This document shows positions 1 to 6,756 of a stretch of DNA of 8,614 nt, piece by piece. Made by a program: the position numbers and the translations under genes. Source of the stretch: Candidatus Zixiibacteriota bacterium (GTDB lineage: Bacteria; Zixibacteria; MSB-5A5; JAABVY01; JAHJOQ01); assembly GCA_024275215.1 (NCBI GenBank), contig JAJRZO010000275.1, forward strand, positions 1-8,614, given 5' to 3'. How positions within the stretch are numbered: position 1 is the stretch's first letter; the number at the start of each line of letters is the position of its first letter. Below the pieces are notes generated by a model. The model did not search any database and was not told the DNA's origin. It saw only the letters and a program-made list of their open reading frames with translations.

Positions 1-504
1 GCTCTATCCGCCGGGCAGCGATTGTTCGATGCCTACAAAGAAATGGCCGCGTCCGGTGACAGCGCCCGCGCACTTCAGATATTCGAATTCATTGAGAAGA
101 ACATCCCGGAATTCTGGGAGCCTCCGTTTATGCGCGCCAGAGTCGATTCCATGTACGGACTCGAAATAAAACCGGACTCTGTTTACAAGCTAAACTATCT
201 TGCGTTTGTTGATCAACTTCTCAAATATGCTCCTGACAGCTATTACTACCATCAGTTCCGTGGCATGGCGCTTCAGGAACTTGGCAGGCCAGAGGAAGCT
301 ATCAAGTCATTTGAGACGGCGTATGACATCATGCCGACGTCATCACTCGCATATCGATCACTGATCGCCGCATATATTCAGAGCGGTCGTTATGCTGACG
401 CCGTGAATGTATCGCGGAAGTATCTCATCCTGAATCCTACCGACCAGAATGCCCGCCGACTGGTGAATGCCTACAATACTCAACAAATGCCAAAGGGACC
501 GTAG
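1..504 (+). CDS. TPR-repeat protein, C-terminal part (5' end outside window)
   Basis: The reading frame is open from base 1 to a TAG at 502-504, giving 167 residues. The TTG at base 22 is internal to this frame and has no Shine-Dalgarno, so the true start lies upstream. Two clear tetratricopeptide repeats are visible at about window residues 80-113 (RGMALQELGRPEEAIKSFET) and 114-148 (LIAAYIQSGRYADAVNVSRK). Each has the small/large residue spacing of paired TPR helices and ends in a proline-containing turn (IMPTS, LNPTD). A weaker repeat lies at about residues 8-36. TPR arrays are protein-interaction scaffolds. No enzymatic domain is visible in this part, so the function depends on the missing N-terminal half. 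In this type of genome, such C-terminal TPRs often follow a thioredoxin, protease or kinase domain, but nothing here shows which. The gene converges on the dockerin gene across a 172-bp gap. Confidence 0.85.
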   Translation, partial: ALSAGQRLFDAYKEMAASGDSARALQIFEFIEKNIPEFWEPPFMRARVDSMYGLEIKPDSVYKLNYLAFVDQLLKYAPDSYYYHQFRGMALQELGRPEEAIKSFETAYDIMPTSSLAYRSLIAAYIQSGRYADAVNVSRKYLILNPTDQNARRLVNAYNTQQMPKGP

Positions 505-567
505 CAATGGGTGGGCTGTCGACTTTGCACTTAAGAGAAGTAACCGAATAGCTAAGCAGCTAAGTAG

Positions 568-601
568 GGCAGGTGTCCCCGATACCTGTCGACAGGGTAT
601 C
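568..601. repeat. Imperfect palindrome with alternative pairing arm
   Basis: Bases 581-590 (GATACCTGTC) pair with 591-601 (GACAGGGTATC), leaving one bulged G, so the 21-bp unit is almost a perfect palindrome. A third arm, GGCAGGT at 568-574, can instead pair with ACCTGTC at 584-590 through one G-U pair across a 9-nt loop. The central arm therefore has two mutually exclusive partners. The pairing is seen directly; any role as terminator, repeat element or RNA switch is inference. Confidence 0.5.
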
Positions 602-623
602 GCAGGAGTAAGACATTCCTGCG
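601..623. repeat. 7-bp hairpin CGCAGGA / TCCTGCG
   Basis: Bases 601-607 are perfectly complementary to 617-623 across a 9-nt loop (GTAAGACAT). The hairpin abuts the palindrome at 581-601, making a tandem pair of stem-loops between two convergent genes. There is no T-run on either side. It may serve as a transcript end or be part of a dispersed repeat unit. Confidence 0.5.
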
Positions 624-698
624 CTATTCGTGGTTTCGACCTGTTCGAAGCTTTGCAGGGATCCTTACCTATTGCATCAACATCCTGCGCAGGGCGCT

Positions 699-850
699 GG
701 GCCGCCACTGAATATGTATGTGATCAGATAGACGACATCGTCGATGTCGATTGCCGTACTGCAATCAGCATCACCTGAATTCAATGGATTAGGTGCGGGG
801 CCGCCAGAGAATATATATGTAATCAGATAGACGACATCATCAATGTCGAC
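699..850 (-). repeat. Two 33-codon dockerin repeats, direct DNA repeat with 99-bp period
   Basis: The stretch from about 699 to 751 and the stretch from about 799 to 850 are near-identical over some 50 bases, in register at a 99-bp offset (for example CCGCC at 702 and again at 801). They encode the two DIDDVVYLITYIFSGGPAP units. The DNA similarity, and not only the protein similarity, suggests a fairly recent duplication or gene conversion within the dockerin module. Confidence 0.8.
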
Positions 851-1294
851 TTTCTGGGAACCATCAGCATCGCCACAAACATAACTGATCAGCGAAAGCA
901 GCGAAACATCATCGAAACATGTCTCGCAACCGGTCCCGATCAGATGGACATAGCCTTCCCTGAGGAAACCCTTGAGGCTGCCATCATCATATTGGAAATC
1001 GAGTTTGTCATCCCGCGACACTTCGATTTGTTCACCGACATATCTAATCGAAAGTTCATGCCACAGACTATCGGAACCATCCCACTCAGTAGTATCGATG
1101 ACCTTACATTCTTCATGGATAAGCTGTCCGGCTACTATGACATAAAGACAAAACTCACATGTCGCGCGCGTGTATTCGACATAAATACCATAGTCACCAT
1201 AAACGCTCCACCATGCAAGAGCGCGATGGTTGTAATCGATTGGCGCGATGAAATAGTTTTTAGCGGTAAGTACAAAACCCTCGCCGAATGTAAA

Positions 1295-1309
1295 CGAACT
1301 CACGGTTCG
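1295..1309 (-). promoter_or_regulatory. Hairpin 18 nt downstream of the in-frame TGA (SECIS-like geometry, speculative)
   Basis: On the minus strand, CGAAC (1309-1305) and GTTCG (1299-1295) form a perfect 5-bp stem around a 5-nt loop, CGTGA. A flanking G-U pair can extend it. The stem starts 18 nt after the TGA at 1330-1328, and a G is among the first two loop bases. This fits the loose published pattern for bacterial SECIS elements (apical loop roughly 16-37 nt from UGA, upper stem of at least 4 bp, G in the first two loop positions). That pattern is permissive and often met by chance, so the element is only a candidate. Confidence 0.12.
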
Positions 1310-1566
1310 CAGCTCAGCTCCGCTACCTCATGTCGGGCATTCTTCAATACAGGTTTTGCCATCGAGAACATTCCAGATTCCAAGAATCGGTACCCAGTTT
1401 TCCAGGCTGTCGTTTTCGAAATCTTCCTGAAAAAGAATCTTATCAGCGAAAACAGTACTGCTTGAGACAAGCAGGAACAAACCCGCCATCAACAGCATAC
1501 GTAGGTGAGTTGATTTCACTATGAACCTCCGAGGCGTTGCAGGTGCTAACATGCCAATTACTATTG

Positions 1567-1594
1567 AATATATCCTATTTACGTATCTGTGCAA
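1567..1594 (-). promoter_or_regulatory. Possible sigma70-like promoter of the dockerin gene
   Basis: On the minus strand, TTGCAC (1594-1589) is separated by 16 nt from TATATT (1572-1567), about 47 nt before the GTG start at 1519. The -10 box matches the consensus at five of six positions and the -35 at three of six. The position is sensible for a short leader, but promoter rules in this lineage are not well known. Confidence 0.3.
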
Positions 1595-1777
1595 GAGGAT
1601 TCTTGATCCAAGCTAAAGGAAAATCAAGAAAGAGCTGGAGATACGAATCGATTTGGGTTAGATTCATAAGGTTAGACACCGCTTCTCGTATTGGCGAATT
1701 AACTTAGCCGGAGATCGAACCAATTGTGATTAATCCTGTACCAATAATCAGTGATAACAAGAAAGCAGATTGTCATT

Positions 1778-1784
1778 AGGGAGG
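1778..1784 (+). promoter_or_regulatory. Strong Shine-Dalgarno of the TPR-thioredoxin gene
   Basis: AGGGAGG sits 7 nt before the ATG at 1792. This spacing, with a signal peptide immediately after the ATG, fixes the start. Confidence 0.7.
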
Positions 1785-1791
1785 CCTTGGT

Positions 1792-3276
1792 ATGCTGCGA
1801 AGTTTAGTCGTTTTGATTGTCTGCCTGGCATTCGTATCGGTTGCCGGAGCAACAGAGTACACTATGGAATCGTTCGACAGCGTCACCAGCAATGTATTTG
1901 ACGATGATGCGCTGGTGAACATCTGTCGCGAATTCTATGAGAACACAGACGATATCGATCTCGCTCGCAAAGTCCAGAGTATGTGGCAGAGCATTGATGA
2001 AGAAAATGTGAAAGAATATTTCGCGGGACTTGCTGCAACAAATGCAGATTCTCCGAAGGTCCTTTATCTCTATGGGCGCGTCCTGGATGATCCCATCGAA
2101 CAGATAAAGGCTGGCAGGAAAGTGGTCGAACTCGATCCAAAATGGTCGTATGGTTATCGTCTGATTCTTGCTACATACGCCAATTATCTTTTCATGGGAA
2201 TGGGTGACGATATAGACACTGCCGCTATTGCTGTGGAACTCCCGACAGACGGTCATCTCTTCATGAAGTGGGTTGAACTCGAACCTGATAATCCTGTTGC
2301 AAATCAATTCCTCTATGAATATCAGGTTTATACGGGCAGGTATGATGATGCTCTCGCCGGATTAAAGAAGGCGCAGGGTCTTGCAATGCGCTGGGCTAAT
2401 AATGGCGCATTCGCCGAACTCTATGCAAAGATGGGGCGCCTTGATGATGCGCTCGCATCAACGAAAGCGGATATCGAGAGTTACGCTGGCGCCATACCTG
2501 CAGATAAGATGGATTTCTATATTCAGAAAAGTTATGTGAGCGCGTTGCGCAATGCCGGTAAGTATGACGCAGCTATTGAATATTTGAAGAATCTGCCGGA
2601 GTACGATACCAGCAGTGACATCGAATATGATCTCGCCTGCCTGTATGCACTGACAGGCGACACTGAAAACGCAATGAAATGCCTCGACAAATCTGCTGAA
2701 CTTGGCTGGAACAATTCTCGGCAGTTAACAAATGATGAGGATTTGAAATCTCTTGCAAGCGATTCACGGTGGGATGGTATTGTCAGGACTGTCGCGGCCA
2801 ACCACGAAGCCGGCATGGATGAACGAAAAGCTGAGGCGCTTGCGGGAAAAATAGAGAGGGATACGCCTGATGGTATCATGGTTGATCTGGATGGCAACAA
2901 AGTATCATTCGCCGATCTTCGCGGAAATGTTGTTGTGCTTGATTTTTGGGCGACATGGTGCGGTCCGTGCAGGATGGCGATGCCATTAATTGATGAATTC
3001 GTAAAGGATCACAAAAAAGATGGCGTGCGGGTGATCTCCTTGAATGTCTGGGAGAAGGGCCGAAAGAAAGCACGCAAATTTATGGATGATAACGGCTATG
3101 CGATGGAGTTATTGTTTGGTAGCAATGAACTGACGCAGGCATTCGGTGTGAGAGGCATTCCGACGCTGGTCGTGATCGATAAGAACGGCAAGATTCGTTA
3201 TCAGGAATCGGGCTACAACGACGGACTCGTTGACAATCTCATCTGGTGGACTGATGATTTACTGGGGAAGCAGTAA
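1792..3276 (+). CDS. Exported TPR-thioredoxin fusion protein (TlpA/ResA-like)
   Basis: The 494-residue protein starts at an ATG with a strong AGGGAGG site and a typical Sec signal peptide (MLRSLVVLIVCLAFVSVAGA, cleavage near residue 20), so it acts outside the cytoplasmic membrane. Residues about 85-340 form an alpha-helical TPR-like array; a clear unit is YDLACLYALTGDTENAMKCL, followed by a stretch resembling the usual TPR-array end (DEDLKSLASDSRWDGIV). Residues about 364-494 are a complete thioredoxin-fold domain of the TlpA/ResA/AhpC-TSA type. It has the redox motif WCGPC (Cys390, Cys393) and the cis-proline loop GIPT (Pro457). Family members reduce or exchange disulfides in extracytoplasmic proteins. 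The TPR array probably selects the client, which is inference. A natural role would be disulfide handling of cysteine-containing envelope proteins such as the divergent dockerin protein, but there is no direct evidence. The HEAT-repeat gene follows after 77 bp on the same strand. Confidence 0.93.
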   Translation: MLRSLVVLIVCLAFVSVAGATEYTMESFDSVTSNVFDDDALVNICREFYENTDDIDLARKVQSMWQSIDEENVKEYFAGLAATNADSPKVLYLYGRVLDDPIEQIKAGRKVVELDPKWSYGYRLILATYANYLFMGMGDDIDTAAIAVELPTDGHLFMKWVELEPDNPVANQFLYEYQVYTGRYDDALAGLKKAQGLAMRWANNGAFAELYAKMGRLDDALASTKADIESYAGAIPADKMDFYIQKSYVSALRNAGKYDAAIEYLKNLPEYDTSSDIEYDLACLYALTGDTENAMKCLDKSAELGWNNSRQLTNDEDLKSLASDSRWDGIVRTVAANHEAGMDERKAEALAGKIERDTPDGIMVDLDGNKVSFADLRGNVVVLDFWATWCGPCRMAMPLIDEFVKDHKKDGVRVISLNVWEKGRKKARKFMDDNGYAMELLFGSNELTQAFGVRGIPTLVVIDKNGKIRYQESGYNDGLVDNLIWWTDDLLGKQ

Positions 3277-3353
3277 GTTTATGCAATCTGCTGGAAACCC
3301 ACCCGACGCTATGACTTTGGGCGGGCTACCGGTTACACTTTGGAGAAGAAATC

Positions 3354-3869
3354 ATGAGCGAAAACAACTCGACCGATATGGATATAAAATCCTTGATGGA
3401 TGAGCTGGCAGACAAGGATGGCATGATTCGTCAGAAAGCAAGGGAATCGTTAGTGGCTCTTGGTAAAACTGCTGTCTCTTCTCTCATAGAAGCTTTACGA
3501 AATTCCGCATCAGATCAGGTTCGCTGGGAAGCAGCCAAAGCACTCGGTGCAATCGGCGACACCAAATCAATACCTGCATTGGTGGATGCGCTCGAAGATA
3601 GCGATTCCGATGTCACATGGTTAGCTGCCGAAGCATTAATTAAGTTCGAAAAAGCAGCCTGGGTGCCATTGCTTGAGAAACTGGTCAAGAGTGGGCCGGA
3701 TTTTACTGTATTGCATCAGGGAGCACATCATATCTTGCGGGAACAGCAAGCAGATGGATTCGACGACTTGCTAAAGACTCTCGTAAAGACTTTAGATTCC
3801 GGCACCGATCCCGAATCGGTGATGGTAACTGCTCATGAAATCCTGAATCGAATAAAGTCGGAATCATGA
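3354..3869 (+). CDS. Small HEAT-repeat (PBS-lyase-like) protein
   Basis: The 171-residue protein starts at an ATG with GGAG about 9 nt upstream and ends in TGA. It has no signal peptide or membrane segment, so it should be cytoplasmic. Three to four HEAT-like repeats are visible: about residues 10-37 (RQKARESLVALG), 38-68 (VRWEAAKALGAIG), 69-100 (VTWLAAEALIKF) and a degenerate unit at 101-130. Helical sequence continues to the C-terminus. Such repeats form a curved solenoid that binds protein partners. No bilin-lyase chemistry should be assumed from the PBS-lyase family name. The gene lies between the TPR-thioredoxin gene (77 bp upstream) and the proton ATPase (174 bp downstream) on one strand. 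A role as accessory or regulatory partner of the ATPase is a positional guess only. Confidence 0.88.
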   Translation: MSENNSTDMDIKSLMDELADKDGMIRQKARESLVALGKTAVSSLIEALRNSASDQVRWEAAKALGAIGDTKSIPALVDALEDSDSDVTWLAAEALIKFEKAAWVPLLEKLVKSGPDFTVLHQGAHHILREQQADGFDDLLKTLVKTLDSGTDPESVMVTAHEILNRIKSES

Positions 3870-4025
3870 ACAGACATTCATGCACATGTCGGCGGTATAT
3901 CGGTGTCTGTATTGGTTAACCATTGATAACCGTGCGGCACACCGTGGCAAATACAATGCTGCGATGGAAAAACATGGGTGTAACAATAAACATCCTGCAA
4001 CTTGTAAATCCTGCGGCATAACAGG

Positions 4026-4043
4026 AAAAGGAGAACTCCTTTT
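4026..4043 (+). promoter_or_regulatory. Shine-Dalgarno hairpin of the P-type ATPase gene
   Basis: The ribosome binding site AAAAGGAG (4026-4033) is perfectly complementary to CTCCTTTT (4036-4043), which ends directly at the ATG (4044). In RNA this allows a 7-bp stem closed by a GAAC tetraloop, with the whole Shine-Dalgarno inside the stem. The Shine-Dalgarno to ATG spacing of 10 nt is normal. The structure could lower or condition translation of the pump, for instance by temperature or ribosome occupancy. The pairing is seen; the regulatory effect is inferred. Confidence 0.45.
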
Positions 4044-6548
4044 ATGGAACGCAATGCCGGTCAACCTGAAGCTTCCGGGGCAAAGTCGGGGTTCGAGGAC
4101 GATCTGAAATCCATTCCTGTGCCGGAGCTGTTTACAAAACTGGGAACATCACCGGATGGCCTCAGTCAAGCCGAAGCGCAGAAGCGGCTCACACAATATG
4201 GACCTAATGAGATTGAGGAAAAGAAAAGCAATCCGTTCCTCAAATTCTTCACCTATTTTTGGGGGCCTATTCCATGGATGATCGAAGCAGCCGTGATCCT
4301 CTCGGCTGTGGCCGGGCACTGGGCGGATTTTGCTATCATCCTGCTCCTGCTTTTTGCCAACGCTGTTGTCGGATTCTGGGAAGAACATCAGGCAGGTAAT
4401 GCCATTGCCGCTTTGAAGGCCAAGCTGGCTATCAATGCCCGGGTGAAACGTGACGGAAAGTGGAATGTCCTGCCGGCACGCGAACTGGTGCGGGGCGATG
4501 TAATTCGCCTGCGTATGGGCGATATTGTGCCCGCGGACGCGCGCTTGCTGGAGGGTGATCCTCTGGAAGTGGATCAGTCCGCACTGACAGGAGAGTCGTT
4601 GCCCGCCAGGCGCAAATCCGGCGACGCAGTGTTTTCCGGTTCGATCATTCGCAAGGGTGAAATCGGCGCACTGGTTTATGCAACAGGTGAAGGCACTTAC
4701 TTCGGCAAGACCGCGCAACTGGTGCAGGAAGCACAAACTATCAGCCATTTTCAACGTGCTGTTCTGAAAATTGGCAATTATCTGATCATACTCGCGGTGG
4801 CACTGGTGGCAGTTATTATCGCTGTCGCAATCTACCGCGGCGACCCGATTCTCACCACATTGCAGTTTGCTCTGGTGTTGACAGTAGCCGCAATTCCCGT
4901 GGCGATGCCGACAGTATTGTCGGTGACGATGGCTGTCGGAGCGCGTTTGCTCGCCAGGAAAAAGGCTGTTGTGAGCCGATTGGTGGCCATCGAGGAATTG
5001 GCGGGTGTGAATGTACTATGCGCGGATAAGACCGGCACACTGACCCAGAATAAGCTGACATTGGGAGATCCGTTCAGCGTGAATAATGTCTCTTCTGAAG
5101 AAGTCATTCTCAACGCTGCGTTAGCATCGCGTGCGGATAATAATGACACTATAGATATGGCCGTGCTGGGTGGTCTGAATGATGAAGATTCGTTGAAGGC
5201 CTATGATGTGATTCATTTCAAGCCATTCGATCCGGTGCATAAGCGCACCGAAGCCATCATCAAGGGTGCGGACGGAAACGAGTTCAAGGTAACCAAGGGC
5301 GCACCTCAAGTGATTCTGGCGTTGTCCGCAAATGCTGGTGAAATAGAATCTTCAGTCGAGAAGGCAGTCAATGAATTCGCCTCACGTGGCTTTCGTTCAT
5401 TGGGTGTAGCACGGGCAGAGGGCGATGGTCCCTGGCAATTCATGGGCGTGCTGCCTCTGTTTGATCCACCACGGGAAGAGGCTATGACAACCATCGCGAC
5501 CGCCCGACAGATGGGAATAAGTGTCAAGATGGTAACGGGCGACGCGCTCGCCATCGCTCGGGAAACCGCAAGGAAACTGGGGCTGGGTACAAATATCCTC
5601 GATGCCAGTGGTTTCGGCGACACGAAACATCGAGAGACAGCGCAATTAGCGGAGTCCATCGAGAATGCGGATGGGTTTGCCCAGGTATTCCCCGAACACA
5701 AATTCCATGTCGTAGATGTCTTACAACAACGCGGCCATATTGTCGGCATGACGGGCGATGGAGTAAACGATGCTCCCGCGCTGAAGAAAGCGGACTGCGG
5801 CATTGCCGTTTCGGGCGCAACGGATGCGGCGCGCGCTGCAGCGTCTATAGTGCTGATGACGCCAGGGTTGTCGGTGATCATCGACGCGATTAAAGAAAGC
5901 CGCAAGATTTTTCAGCGAATGAACAGTTACGCCATATACCGAATTGCCGAAACGATTCGTGTTCTGTTTTTCATGACTCTGTCCATTCTTATTTTCAATT
6001 TCTATCCTGTTACGGCAGTGATGATAGTCCTGCTGGCATTGCTCAACGATGGCCCCATTCTGGCCATTGCCTATGACAATGTTCATTACAAGAACCAGCC
6101 CGAGGCCTGGAACATGCCGCTCGTATTGAAAATATCTACAGTACTCGGCATTGCCGGAGTTGTGGCATCGTTTATGCTTTTTTACCTTGCAGAAAAGATG
6201 TTCCATCTTACTCCGGAGGTTATTCAGACTTTCATGTTCCTCAAACTCGCAGTAGCGGGTCATTTGACGATATTTGTCACTCGTACTCGGGGCCCCTTTT
6301 GGTCAATTGCTCCTGCTCCGAGCCTGTTGTGGTCTGCTATTGCTTCGAAACTGTTGGCTACGATTGTAACGGTCTATGGTGTGTTCATGACTCCGATAGG
6401 CTGGAAATGGGCATTGCTGATCTGGGGCTATGCGCTGGCGTGGTTCCTCGTGAATGACCGTCTGAAACTGATCGCGTATCGGATATTCGATCGTACAAAA
6501 GCAAAAACCCCATCCGACTTGAAAACGTCAATAGCCAAACCGGCTTAG
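4044..6548 (+). CDS. P-type ATPase, plasma-membrane H+-ATPase class (P3A)
   Basis: This complete 834-residue pump uses ATP hydrolysis, through a phospho-aspartate intermediate, to move cations (most likely protons) out across the cytoplasmic membrane. Motifs in order: an N-terminal cation-ATPase domain (LTQYGPNEIEEKKSNPFLKF), the actuator loop TGES (182-185), the M4 motif PVAMP (285-289), the phosphorylation site DKTGTLT with Asp328, FDPVHKRTEA, the nucleotide-site KGAP (418-421), FDPPRE, MVTGDALAIA, and the hinge GDGVNDAP (571-578). M6 carries LLNDGPILAIAYDN; Asp669 there aligns with the proton-binding aspartate of plant and fungal pumps. About ten membrane helices are visible, and the length matches bacterial and archaeal P3A pumps. 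The protein ends soon after the last helix, so the C-terminal autoinhibitory domain of plant pumps is absent. It may be co-transcribed with the upstream HEAT-repeat gene. A Mg2+ or other cation ATPase is less likely because of the P3A-specific M4-M6 sequence. Confidence 0.94.
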   Translation: MERNAGQPEASGAKSGFEDDLKSIPVPELFTKLGTSPDGLSQAEAQKRLTQYGPNEIEEKKSNPFLKFFTYFWGPIPWMIEAAVILSAVAGHWADFAIILLLLFANAVVGFWEEHQAGNAIAALKAKLAINARVKRDGKWNVLPARELVRGDVIRLRMGDIVPADARLLEGDPLEVDQSALTGESLPARRKSGDAVFSGSIIRKGEIGALVYATGEGTYFGKTAQLVQEAQTISHFQRAVLKIGNYLIILAVALVAVIIAVAIYRGDPILTTLQFALVLTVAAIPVAMPTVLSVTMAVGARLLARKKAVVSRLVAIEELAGVNVLCADKTGTLTQNKLTLGDPFSVNNVSSEEVILNAALASRADNNDTIDMAVLGGLNDEDSLKAYDVIHFKPFDPVHKRTEAIIKGADGNEFKVTKGAPQVILALSANAGEIESSVEKAVNEFASRGFRSLGVARAEGDGPWQFMGVLPLFDPPREEAMTTIATARQMGISVKMVTGDALAIARETARKLGLGTNILDASGFGDTKHRETAQLAESIENADGFAQVFPEHKFHVVDVLQQRGHIVGMTGDGVNDAPALKKADCGIAVSGATDAARAAASIVLMTPGLSVIIDAIKESRKIFQRMNSYAIYRIAETIRVLFFMTLSILIFNFYPVTAVMIVLLALLNDGPILAIAYDNVHYKNQPEAWNMPLVLKISTVLGIAGVVASFMLFYLAEKMFHLTPEVIQTFMFLKLAVAGHLTIFVTRTRGPFWSIAPAPSLLWSAIASKLLATIVTVYGVFMTPIGWKWALLIWGYALAWFLVNDRLKLIAYRIFDRTKAKTPSDLKTSIAKPA

Positions 6549-6756
6549 TGGAACGGTAAAATTCGCTATTTCGTTGTCAGAAATCACTGGGGACCACCTG
6601 ATGTTATGATATACAAGAGCAGGGATACTTATCGAGAGTATTTCTTGCCAATCGCCTTCGGTCAGTTTTTATTCCTGTGGCAAACATTCTTTCGATCAAA
6701 CAATCAACAAGCCTGTGCGTCAATTCTCCTGGAGTAACTGAACTAAGGACATGCTT
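6549..6756. other. Intergenic region between ATPase and lipoprotein genes
   Basis: No clear terminator or promoter was recognised in this 208-bp gap. It holds a 43-codon open frame (ATG 6606, TAA 6735-6737) without a convincing ribosome binding site, which is not called as a gene. The last bases carry the AAGGA site (6745-6749) of the downstream lipoprotein gene. Confidence 0.5.

Larger units (their letters stand above)
505..676. other. Convergent intergenic gap with paired inverted repeats, no gene
   Basis: No supported gene lies between the two convergent stop codons. Short open frames here have no ribosome binding site and no recognisable protein. The gap is rich in dyad symmetry (see the two inverted-repeat entries at 568-601 and 601-623). 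Neither hairpin is followed by a T-run on either strand, so a classic intrinsic terminator is not supported. The structures may still act as 3' ends for the two converging transcripts, or be a copy of a dispersed intergenic repeat. Confidence 0.6.
677..1519 (-). pseudogene. Secreted lectin-fold protein with C-terminal paired dockerin repeats, interrupted by one in-frame TGA
   Basis: One continuous frame runs from a GTG at 1519 to a TGA at 677-679, broken only by a TGA at 1330-1328 (codon 64). The GTG start is preferred because GGAGG lies 6 nt upstream and the frame opens with a signal peptide (MLLMAGLFLLVSSSTVFA, cleavage after about residue 25). Further upstream starts would put extra sequence before the signal peptide. 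Codons 26-210 read as one beta-rich concanavalin/LamG-like domain, opening with LFQEDFENDSLENWVPILG, and the protein similarity continues across the TGA. Codons 215-280 are two dockerin-like calcium-binding repeats, CGDADGSQKVDIDDVV and SGDADCSTAIDIDDVV, each followed by YLITYIFSGGPAP. Known dockerins dock to cohesin modules; none is visible here, and in non-cellulosomal bacteria such pairs are probably a surface or secretion tail. The simplest reading is a nonsense mutation or assembly error. TGA recoding is possible but unproven, since TGA also ends this gene and the HEAT-repeat gene. Confidence 0.75.
1520..1791. other. Divergent intergenic region between dockerin gene and TPR-thioredoxin gene
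   Basis: This 272-bp AT-rich gap separates two divergently transcribed genes for exported proteins and should hold both promoters. A possible minus-strand promoter is listed separately. No convincing plus-strand promoter was found: TTGTGA at 1724-1729 is followed by only a weak TAATCA box at 15 nt. A perfect 8-bp inverted repeat, TTCTTGAT (1600-1607) / ATCAAGAA (1623-1630), with a 15-nt loop lies just upstream of the minus-strand -35 candidate and could be a regulator site, but it has no further support. Confidence 0.5.

Noticed and set aside
467..778. 103-codon plus-strand frame across the convergent gap
   Set aside because: It overlaps the end of the TPR gene and the dockerin repeats on the other strand, has no ribosome binding site, and mostly reads through hairpin DNA.
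944..1465. 173-codon plus-strand frame opposite the dockerin gene
   Set aside because: It lies antisense to a well-supported protein with signal peptide and dockerin repeats, and shows no domain of its own.
677..1519. Alternative genetic code (TGA as a sense codon) to explain the in-frame TGA
   Set aside because: TGA is used as the stop of this gene and of the HEAT-repeat gene, and no other in-frame TGA interrupts the long genes here.
3286..3325. Possible terminator stem (CCCACCC with GGGCGGG) after the thioredoxin gene
   Set aside because: The arms have a central mismatch and a long loop, and no T-run follows. The next gene is close and co-directional.
3880..4107. 75-codon open frame with a cysteine-containing segment between the HEAT gene and the ATPase
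   Set aside because: It has no ribosome binding site, overlaps the ATPase start by 64 bases in another frame, and looks like no known family.
5306..5905. 199-codon minus-strand frame inside the ATPase gene
   Set aside because: The opposite strand encodes the conserved P-type ATPase core; this frame is low-complexity Ser/Ala/Pro sequence typical of an antisense shadow.
6606..6737. 43-codon frame with a hydrophobic stretch (FLPIAFGQFLFLW) before the lipoprotein gene
   Set aside because: The nearest purine-rich site is too far from the ATG, and a frame of this size is common by chance. It could be revisited if conserved in relatives.
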